A stretch of 12,814 nt of DNA from CAVPPA01 sp050730755 (GTDB taxonomy: Bacteria > Patescibacteriota > Saccharimonadia > Saccharimonadales > UBA4665). The notes beneath the pieces were generated by a model that was given only the letters and a program-made list of their open reading frames with translations, was not told the DNA's origin and made no database searches. Location of the stretch: assembly GCA_050730755.1 (NCBI GenBank), contig JBOHNR010000015.1, forward strand, positions 1 to 12,814, in the 5' to 3' direction. Position numbers and translations under genes: made by a program. Every line of letters starts with the position of its first letter. The stretch's first letter is position 1. This document shows, piece by piece, positions 7,024 to 11,923 of the stretch.

Positions 7024-7542
7024 TCAGGCGATACTGGCTGTGACTGGCGAGGGCTTACCCTGAAGTAAATCGTTAATAATAATTCGACTGTTAGTGATTT
7101 CGACAATTTGAGTACGGTCTATGCTCAAACTCCCGCCAGCAAAACTTTTTAAAATTGATCGTGAGACGTAGAGCTTTTGAATATACATAGTGGTTGTTTC
7201 GACGGCATAGTCGCTAACCCTACCTACTTTAGCCTTACTAGCCGTCACAACAGGTTTTTTAAGAAGATCAAAATTGAGTTCAATCAGTTCTTTTAGTCGA
7301 ACTAAATCTTCCTGATGAGCTAAAACTCCATGGTCATCGATGATAAAACCCTGTCGAGAGATTTCTCTTATATCCTGATAAAGCAGGACGAGCCGCTGGC
7401 CATCGACGGTGTCGTTACAGTAAAAGCCTTCAATTTTTAAGTTATTAGGATTGATGATGGGCGCCATTACCATGCCTACTGGACTACCGGTTCGGAGCGA
7501 TAATATTTGTTTATTGAGAAGCGACCCGCTCAGTTGTAACAT
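7024..7542 (-). CDS. Double PRC-barrel domain protein, function unknown
   Basis: A 172-residue soluble protein made of two PRC-barrel-like halves: about 4-75 (QLSGSLLNKQILSLRTGSPVG, ending FIIDD) and 93-158 (LLKKPVVTASKAKVGRVSDY through STRIII-like strands). The halves are joined by a short helix (about 78-92). PRC barrels are small beta-barrels found in RimM (ribosome maturation), photosynthetic reaction-centre H subunit and YlmC-type proteins, where they bind RNA or protein partners. No catalytic motif, signal peptide or membrane segment is seen. The ATG at 7542 has no adjacent Shine-Dalgarno; a -10-like TACAAT ends 7 nt upstream. It converges on recX and diverges from tsaE. A role in RNA or ribosome metabolism is plausible from the domain only. 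Confidence 0.75.
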   Translation of the reverse strand: MLQLSGSLLNKQILSLRTGSPVGMVMAPIINPNNLKIEGFYCNDTVDGQRLVLLYQDIREISRQGFIIDDHGVLAHQEDLVRLKELIELNFDLLKKPVVTASKAKVGRVSDYAVETTTMYIQKLYVSRSILKSFAGGSLSIDRTQIVEITNSRIIINDLLQGKPSPVTASIA

Positions 7543-7549
7543 AGTCTCT

Positions 7550-7555
7550 ATTGTA
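7550..7555 (-). promoter_or_regulatory. Candidate -10 box for the PRC-barrel gene (leaderless start)
   Basis: TACAAT on the minus strand ends 7 nt before the ATG at 7542, so transcription would begin at or next to the start codon. No convincing -35 is present at 16-18 bp. This is an inference from spacing. Confidence 0.35.
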
Positions 7556-7591
7556 CAACGGTAGTCTTGTGGCTACCTCCTTTACGTTGTA
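7554..7591. repeat. Nested inverted repeat between PRC-barrel gene and tsaE
   Basis: Outer arms TACAACG (7554-7560) and CGTTGTA (7585-7591) are perfectly complementary over 7 bp. Inside them GGTAG (7560-7564) pairs with CTACC (7573-7577) around an 8-nt loop. On the minus strand, a good Shine-Dalgarno sequence AAAGGAGGT (7575-7583) lies partly in the unpaired bulge, but it is 32 nt from the nearest in-frame ATG. It could be an operator for the divergent promoters or an RNA hairpin in a longer leader of the PRC gene. Confidence 0.5.
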
Positions 7592-7615
7592 AACAATAAA
7601 GCTGTGGCCAAGTAC

Positions 7616-7621
7616 TATACT
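7616..7621 (+). promoter_or_regulatory. Candidate -10 box for tsaE (leaderless start)
   Basis: TATACT ends 7 nt before the tsaE ATG at 7629, and there is no Shine-Dalgarno between them. A start of transcription at or beside the A of the ATG is therefore implied. No clear -35 was found. Confidence 0.4.
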
Positions 7622-7628
7622 GGAATGA

Positions 7629-8102
7629 ATGAGCGTAATCTTAAAGACCCAGCTGGTCTCGAAGAACCCAGACGCAACTGAGCTAATAGCTACTAAACTT
7701 GGTGCCAGACTCTGCGGCGGCGAAGTGATCGAACTTGTTAGTGATCTTGGCGGTGGCAAAACAACTTTCGTCCGCGGACTGGCCCGTGGGATGGGCAGTG
7801 AAGACGTAGTCGCTAGCCCAACATTTACTATTAGCCGGCAATACAAAGCAGATAATTTAACTCTTTATCACTTCGATTTTTACCGCTTGAACGAAGCTGG
7901 TGTGGTGGCCGATGAATTGGCCGAATTAATCGGTGACCCAGCTGTTGTAGTTGTTATAGAATGGGCAGAGGCTGTCGAGAATATTTTACCGCTTGGTCAT
8001 TTAACTGTTAACTTCAAACTTAAAACCGAAAATAGCCGCCAGCTAGTTTTTACTTACGCCGAGAACTTAACTTATTTGATGCCAATGGGACCTAGGGTAT
8101 GA
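7629..8102 (+). CDS. tsaE: tRNA threonylcarbamoyladenosine biosynthesis ATPase TsaE
   Basis: A 157-residue P-loop protein that assists TsaB-TsaD in making t6A37 on ANN-decoding tRNAs. The family signature is clear: P-loop SDLGGGKTT (38-46), SPTF (63-66) and HFDFYRL (81-87), plus EW at 111-112. The usual P-loop is GDLGAGKTT, so the first glycine is Ser38 here. The length matches the family (about 150). The ATG at 7629 has no ribosome-binding site; an out-of-frame ATG 4 nt upstream was rejected. The stop overlaps the tsaB start as ATGA (8099-8102), so the two are translationally coupled and probably form one operon. TsaD and TsaC are not in the window. Confidence 0.93.
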   Translation: MSVILKTQLVSKNPDATELIATKLGARLCGGEVIELVSDLGGGKTTFVRGLARGMGSEDVVASPTFTISRQYKADNLTLYHFDFYRLNEAGVVADELAELIGDPAVVVVIEWAEAVENILPLGHLTVNFKLKTENSRQLVFTYAENLTYLMPMGPRV

Positions 8103-8491
8103 TTATTATCTCGATTCGAACGGACAAACCAGAAGCAGAAATTGGTTTATTTGATAATGACCACCAGTTAGGCTATGAGGTTTGGTTGGCTCACCGCGAA
8201 CTTTCTAGCACAATCCATACAAAGCTTCACTCGTTGCTTAAAAGCTACGGTAAAACAATTAATGATATTGAAGGTATAGTTGCTTATGAGGGGCCGGGTA
8301 GCTTTACCGGTCTACGGATTGGACTTAGTCTAGCTAATGCCTTGGCTTACAGCTTAACAATACCGATTGTTGCCGGCAGGGGCAAAAACTGGCTGAAGAT
8401 TGGTCGAACTAGACTTTTAAAAGAAGAAAATGACGATACGGTTTTGCCAAAGTATGGCGCACCAGTTCATATTACAAAGCCAAAGCATTGA
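8099..8491 (+). CDS. tsaB: Short TsaB-like t6A biosynthesis protein
   Basis: A 130-residue TsaB, about 100 residues shorter than the E. coli protein (231). The signature GPGSFTGLRIGLSLANALAYSLTIPIV (65-91, given here in part) is unmistakable. The N-terminal strand reads IISIRTDKPEAEIGLFD, with RTD where DTS is usual. After residue 93 the usual second lobe is missing, and the protein closes with a basic tail (LPKYGAPVHITKPK). The reading frame is intact, so this looks like a compacted variant, not a broken gene. TsaB is the non-catalytic partner of TsaD; the retained N-terminal lobe is the part that makes the TsaD dimer contact in known structures. The start overlaps the tsaE stop by 4 nt. Promoter elements for rny begin over its stop codon. 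Confidence 0.85.
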   Translation: MIIISIRTDKPEAEIGLFDNDHQLGYEVWLAHRELSSTIHTKLHSLLKSYGKTINDIEGIVAYEGPGSFTGLRIGLSLANALAYSLTIPIVAGRGKNWLKIGRTRLLKEENDDTVLPKYGAPVHITKPKH

Positions 8492-8517
8492 CCGCACTCT
8501 GTCAGTAGAGGTATAGT
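8488..8517 (+). promoter_or_regulatory. Candidate promoter of rny-ymdB
   Basis: TTGACC (8488-8493) and TATAGT (8512-8517) with an 18-bp spacer. The -35 overlaps the tsaB stop codon. Transcription would start near 8524, at the base of the first hairpin of the leader, leaving a leader of about 150 nt before rny. Confidence 0.5.
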
Positions 8518-8523
8518 TTTTAT

Positions 8524-8672
8524 AGGATTTGCTGCTTTTTTGTAAATTATGTGTGAGCAATCCGATTTTGATCTATTTTTTAATTTGACACTCAGATAAG
8601 GTGGATTTTGGGCCAGTGAAGTGATAGCGATGCCCTGCTGACGTACCTTATCTGCCGACAGAAAGGAATAAG
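8524..8672 (+). ncRNA. Structured 5' leader RNA of rny (possible regulatory element)
   Basis: No gene lies between tsaB and rny (181 nt). Two inverted repeats occupy the region. The first pairs GGATTTGCT (8525-8533) with AGCAATCC (8556-8563) with one bulged base. The second is a perfect 10-bp repeat, CAGATAAGGT (8593-8602) with ACCTTATCTG (8645-8654), around a 42-nt loop that itself has a GGGC/GCCC pairing (8610-8613, 8632-8635). The second stem ends 7 nt before the rny ribosome-binding site AAAGGA (8662-8667). No known riboswitch or SRP/6S consensus is recognised. It may control RNase Y synthesis or be a separate small RNA. Confidence 0.45.
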
Positions 8673-10187
8673 ATGACCCCACTTACCATAGTGCTGGCCT
8701 TGGTAGGCCTAGCAGCTGGCTCCGGCGGAACGATCGCCCTAACTCAAAGACGTGTTGGCACAGCCGCCAATCGTGCCCAGAAGGAATTAACTAAAGCTCA
8801 GCGCGAATCTGAAAAGCTTGTAGCCCAGGCTCACGAGGACGCAGTCAAAGAAGTGCAAGAAGCCCGTAAGGAAGAACAAGCTCATCGCCGCGAGCTGAAA
8901 GAATTAGAGCAACGGTTAGTAACACGCGAAGAATCACTTGATAAAAAACTGGATAATATCGACAAGCGATCAGACGGCCTCCGCGCCAGCGAAGATGAAA
9001 TTGAAAAATTAAAAGACGAAATCCGTGAAATTCGAAGTCGACAACAAGAAAAACTGGAAAAGATCGCCAAGCTTAGTAAGGCTGAAGCGTCCGAAAAGCT
9101 AATGCAAATGACCGAGCGTGATATTAAAGGTGATCTCGTTGGCTTAGTTGCCAAGCTTCAGAATGATGCCCGGGAAGATGCTGAAGAATTGGCTGCCCTG
9201 ATTATCACAACAGCTATGGAAAGAATGGCCAGCGAAGTAACAGCTGAGCGAACAGTTTCAAGTGTCAAACTGGAAGACGAAGAAATGAAGGGTCGTATTA
9301 TTGGTAAAGAGGGCCGCAATATTCAGGCTATGCAACGGGCTACCGGTGTCGATATTATGGTTGATGATACGCCTGGCTACATAGTCCTTTCCAGCTTTGA
9401 TCCGGTTCGGCGCGAAGTTGCCCGTCAAATGCTTGAAATGTTAATGAAAGACGGTCGTATTCATCCAGCTAGGATTGAAGAAGCTGTCGATAAAGCTCAG
9501 AAAAATGTCGAAAAAGAAGTCGTTCGGGCCGGTGAAGATGCTGCCCGGGAAGTTGGTGTCATCGGCATTCCGCGCGAAATTCTACATATCCTCGGTGAAT
9601 TGAAATACCGTACCAGTTATGGCCAAAATGTTCTAAAACATTCTGTTGAAATGACCCAGCTGGCTGGTATGATCGCTGAAGAAATCGGAGCTGATATCCC
9701 GACAACAAAATACGCCGCTCTAACCCACGATATTGGCAAAGCTTTAACTCATAAGATGGAAGGTAAGCATCATCACATTAGTGGTGAAATCCTACGTAAG
9801 TATGGAGCACCTGAGGCAGTTGCTCTAGCCGCCGAGCAACATCATGACGATATGGAAGCCACCAGCGTCGAAGCACTGATTATTCGGGTTGTTGATGCTC
9901 TGAGTGCCGCCCGACCGGGCGCCCGCAATATTTCGGCTGAGAATTTTGTCGAACGTATGAAAGACCTCGAGAATGTGGCTGTTAGCTTTAAGGGGATTGA
10001 AAAGGCCTACGCCATTAGCGCTGGTCGCGAAGTCCGTGTCTTTGTTCAACCAAAGGAAATCGATGACTTAAACGCCATTAAACTTGCTCGAGATATTGCT
10101 ACAAAGATTGAATCATCCTTACAATATCCTGGTACCATCAAAGTCAATGTCATTCGCGAAACCCGGGCCATAGAGTACGCTAAGTAA
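8673..10187 (+). CDS. rny: Ribonuclease Y
   Basis: A 504-residue membrane-anchored endoribonuclease that starts mRNA decay. Order: one N-terminal membrane helix (about 4-24), a long charged coiled coil (about 30-150), a KH RNA-binding domain with the GxxG loop in RIIGKEGRN (208-216), and an HD phosphohydrolase domain with His323 (LKHS), His352-Asp353 in THDIGKA, and the later HH at 390-391. The C-terminus VIRETRAIEYAK matches the family almost exactly. AAAGGA 5 nt before the ATG fixes the start. It is preceded by a structured leader and followed after 19 nt by ymdB, the same order as ymdA-ymdB in Bacillus. In this organism it is likely the main mRNA-decay nuclease, by analogy with Firmicutes. 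Confidence 0.97.
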   Translation: MTPLTIVLALVGLAAGSGGTIALTQRRVGTAANRAQKELTKAQRESEKLVAQAHEDAVKEVQEARKEEQAHRRELKELEQRLVTREESLDKKLDNIDKRSDGLRASEDEIEKLKDEIREIRSRQQEKLEKIAKLSKAEASEKLMQMTERDIKGDLVGLVAKLQNDAREDAEELAALIITTAMERMASEVTAERTVSSVKLEDEEMKGRIIGKEGRNIQAMQRATGVDIMVDDTPGYIVLSSFDPVRREVARQMLEMLMKDGRIHPARIEEAVDKAQKNVEKEVVRAGEDAAREVGVIGIPREILHILGELKYRTSYGQNVLKHSVEMTQLAGMIAEEIGADIPTTKYAALTHDIGKALTHKMEGKHHHISGEILRKYGAPEAVALAAEQHHDDMEATSVEALIIRVVDALSAARPGARNISAENFVERMKDLENVAVSFKGIEKAYAISAGREVRVFVQPKEIDDLNAIKLARDIATKIESSLQYPGTIKVNVIRETRAIEYAK

Positions 10188-10206
10188 CGACTTCGGGAAC
10201 GAGTGT

Positions 10207-11001
10207 ATGAATATCCTCTATATCGGTGATGTGATGGGCGAGATGGGAATAGTAACCATTGAGGAAATAATACCCAAGCTTCGTCGCGACCGATCAATTG
10301 ATCTAGTCATAGCCCAAGCTGAGAATGTTACCGATGGTAAAGGCATTACGCCTAATGATTTTGAACGATTGTTGGCTTGTGGAGTAGATTTTTGTACTGG
10401 CGGCAACTGGACATTAGCTAGAGATGAAATTATACCTCAACTAAGCGATCCCAAAGTGCCGATTATTCGACCGGCCAATTATCCTGAAGACACACCAGGC
10501 CTGGGGTATAAATACGCCAAGACGACAAAAGGCCAAGTTTTGGTGATTAGTTTAATTGGTCACATTGTTGGCCGAGATGCGGATAGACCGACTGACAATC
10601 CACTTCGTATTGTTGATCAGATTCTGAAATCACAAATTGATGTCGAACGGGTTGGCTGTGTTGTTAACTTTCATGGTGACTATAGTAGCGAAAAAGTAGT
10701 TATCGGGCATTATCTTGATGGCCGTGTCACTTTAGTCGTTGGCGATCATTGGCATGTACCAACGGCTGATGCCCGTATCTTGCCTAAGGGCACAGCTCAT
10801 GTATCAGATGTTGGTATGTGTGGTGCGCTTGACTCATCGCTGGGTGTTTCATACGATAGCGTCATTATGCGTTGGCGTGATGGAATATCTGTCAAGAATG
10901 ATTTAGTAACAAAGGGACCACGCCAATTTAATGCCATTTTTGTATCGACTGATGATCATGGTCTGGCCAAGCAAGTTGAGCCCAGTCAACGTTACCTATA
11001 G
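10207..11001 (+). CDS. ymdB: YmdB-family metallophosphoesterase with atypical active site
   Basis: A 264-residue protein of the TIGR00282/YmdB calcineurin-like phosphoesterase family, which in Bacillus hydrolyses cyclic nucleotides and affects biofilm genes. Most metal ligands align by eye: Asp8 (GDV), Glu39-Asn40 (AENV), Asn67, His156 (NFHGD), His181 and His183 (GDHWHVPTAD), and the RILPKGTAHVSDVGM stretch is typical. The GNH motif, however, reads GGNW: the His after Asn67, which acts as the catalytic acid in this superfamily, is Trp68. The codon TGG (10408-10410) differs from either His codon at two or three positions, so a single sequencing error is unlikely. Trp182 also replaces the usual Thr between the two His ligands. 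It lies 19 nt after rny and is probably co-transcribed. Activity may be altered or lost. Confidence 0.9.
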   Translation: MNILYIGDVMGEMGIVTIEEIIPKLRRDRSIDLVIAQAENVTDGKGITPNDFERLLACGVDFCTGGNWTLARDEIIPQLSDPKVPIIRPANYPEDTPGLGYKYAKTTKGQVLVISLIGHIVGRDADRPTDNPLRIVDQILKSQIDVERVGCVVNFHGDYSSEKVVIGHYLDGRVTLVVGDHWHVPTADARILPKGTAHVSDVGMCGALDSSLGVSYDSVIMRWRDGISVKNDLVTKGPRQFNAIFVSTDDHGLAKQVEPSQRYL

Positions 11002-11081
11002 CAAAAGTAGCGATATTGAACCGTTTGCGTTATAATCACCTCTGTTACATTCATCTGTTGAAGGATGTTAAAACATTAAGG
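11002..11081 (+). promoter_or_regulatory. Probable promoter region of the tRNA-Pro pair
   Basis: A perfect TATAAT at 11031-11036 lies 46 nt before the first tRNA. The -35 region is poor, although TTGAAC occurs 9 bp upstream of the -10. No terminator for ymdB is obvious in this stretch, so read-through into the tRNAs is possible. Confidence 0.4.
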
Positions 11082-11158
11082 CGGGGATTGGCGCAGTTGG
11101 CTAGCGCGCCGCGTTTGGGACGCGGAGGTCGGAGGTTCGAGTCCTCTATCCCCGACCA
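11082..11158 (+). tRNA. tRNA-Pro (anticodon UGG)
   Basis: A complete 77-nt tRNA with encoded CCA (11156-11158). The acceptor stem CGGGGAT pairs with ATCCCCG and has the C1-G72 pair and A73 discriminator typical of bacterial tRNA-Pro. Anticodon stem CCGCG/CGCGG encloses the loop TTTGGGA, giving anticodon TGG (11116-11118) with G37. The T arm is GGAGG-TTCGAGT-CCTCT. It reads CCA and, by wobble, other proline codons. Confidence 0.95.
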
Positions 11159-11183
11159 ATAATAAACCAGCACTTTTTCTTGT

Positions 11184-11260
11184 CGGGGTGTAGCGCAGTT
11201 GGCTAGCGCGCAGCGTTCGGGTCGCTGAGGTCGGAGGTTCGAGTCCTCTCACCCCGACCA
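11184..11260 (+). tRNA. tRNA-Pro (anticodon CGG)
   Basis: A second complete 77-nt tRNA-Pro, 25 nt after the first, with CCA at 11258-11260. Acceptor stem CGGGGTG pairs with CACCCCG; A73 is present. Anticodon stem CAGCG/CGCTG encloses TTCGGGT, giving anticodon CGG (11218-11220), specific for CCG. It differs from its neighbour at only nine positions, so the pair arose by tandem duplication. A T-run at 11265-11270 follows and may help end transcription. Confidence 0.95.
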
Positions 11261-11284
11261 TCTATTTTTTGTTGACTAACTGTA

Positions 11285-11290
11285 TACAAT
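11285..11290 (+). promoter_or_regulatory. Candidate -10 box for the membrane kinase gene (leaderless start)
   Basis: TACAAT ends 6 nt before the ATG at 11297 and no Shine-Dalgarno lies between them. A TTGACT at 11272-11277 is only 7 bp upstream, too close to be its -35. Transcription at or near the ATG is inferred. Confidence 0.35.
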
Positions 11291-11296
11291 AATGGC

Positions 11297-11923
11297 ATGA
11301 GCCTGATTATATCTGTCTTAGTCGTCTTTTTACTTATTACCATATCAGAACTCTTGTGGCGTCATCGTGATATAGATCCGGAATATACCCGTAAGTTTGT
11401 ACATATTTCAGTCGGATCATTTGTAGCTTTCTGGCCTCTATTTTTGAGTCGGAATGAGATAGTGTTGCTGGGTTGCGCTTTTGTACTGATTGTGGCTGCT
11501 TCTAGCTACTTCAATCTATTTAAAGCCATCCATAGTGTTCAGCGCTCGACTTGGGGAGAATTATTCTTTGCCATGTCAGTTGGAATCTTAGCCTATGTTG
11601 CTGATTTTCATTGGATATATACTATAGCTTTACTCCATATGAGCCTAGCTGATGGTATGGCGGCAATTATTGGCATGAAGTTCGGCAAATCCAACCGCTA
11701 TACCGTGTTTGGTTATGTCAAAAGCGTGGCCGGGACGCTCACCTTTTTTGTAGTTTCAATGACAATTCTGAGCGTTTTTGCTATCGTTACGCCAAATATC
11801 TTTAGCCTTTGGTTTATAGCTATCGCCGCCGCCGCAACATTACTCGAAAATATTGCTATCAGGGGCTTTGATAATATATTGGTACCATTACTAATTGCGA
11901 CAACTTTAAACACAGTCCACTAA
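11297..11923 (+). CDS. Phytol/dolichol kinase-like CTP-dependent membrane kinase
   Basis: A 208-residue polytopic membrane protein with about six hydrophobic segments. The N-terminal TRKFVHISVG (31-40) matches the R-K-x-x-H signature of the polyprenol kinase / CDP-diglyceride synthase-like superfamily. A nucleotide motif follows: D119-x2-A122-x3-G126-x3-G130, then KSVAG (142-146). The C-terminal ENIAIRGFDNILVP (184-197) is also typical. Such enzymes phosphorylate isoprenoid alcohols (phytol, farnesol, dolichol) with CTP, and a polyprenol-recycling role in cell-envelope synthesis is possible here. Substrate cannot be read from sequence. The ATG at 11297 was chosen because the one at 11292 hits a stop at once. 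Its stop overlaps the converging ATPase gene by 4 nt. Confidence 0.8.
   Translation: MSLIISVLVVFLLITISELLWRHRDIDPEYTRKFVHISVGSFVAFWPLFLSRNEIVLLGCAFVLIVAASSYFNLFKAIHSVQRSTWGELFFAMSVGILAYVADFHWIYTIALLHMSLADGMAAIIGMKFGKSNRYTVFGYVKSVAGTLTFFVVSMTILSVFAIVTPNIFSLWFIAIAAAATLLENIAIRGFDNILVPLLIATTLNTVH

Noticed and set aside
7511..7846. Minus-strand 111-codon ORF across the PRC/tsaE junction
   Set aside because: It is antisense to tsaE, whose family motifs are clear, and its C-terminal end is just the shifted frame of the PRC gene start.
8492..8672. A known riboswitch, SRP RNA or 6S RNA before rny
   Set aside because: No consensus core of the common classes (TPP, purine, SAM, preQ1, fluoride, ZTP, SRP tetraloop domain) could be matched by eye; only the inverted repeats are supported.
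8467..8682. Minus-strand 71-codon ORF over the tsaB end and rny leader
   Set aside because: It has no recognisable domain, overlaps tsaB and the inverted repeats of the rny leader, and has no convincing ribosome-binding site.
11076..11261. Minus-strand 61-codon ORF with RGLEPPTSA and RASQLR repeats
   Set aside because: It is the antisense of the two tRNA-Pro genes. This repeated peptide is a well-known spurious translation of tRNA genes in databases.
193..11923. Alternative genetic code (TGA as Gly, as in Gracilibacteria)
   Set aside because: TGA ends pilB, tsaE, tsaB, the PRC gene and the PilV/GspI-like gene at the expected lengths, and no conserved gene has an in-frame TGA.
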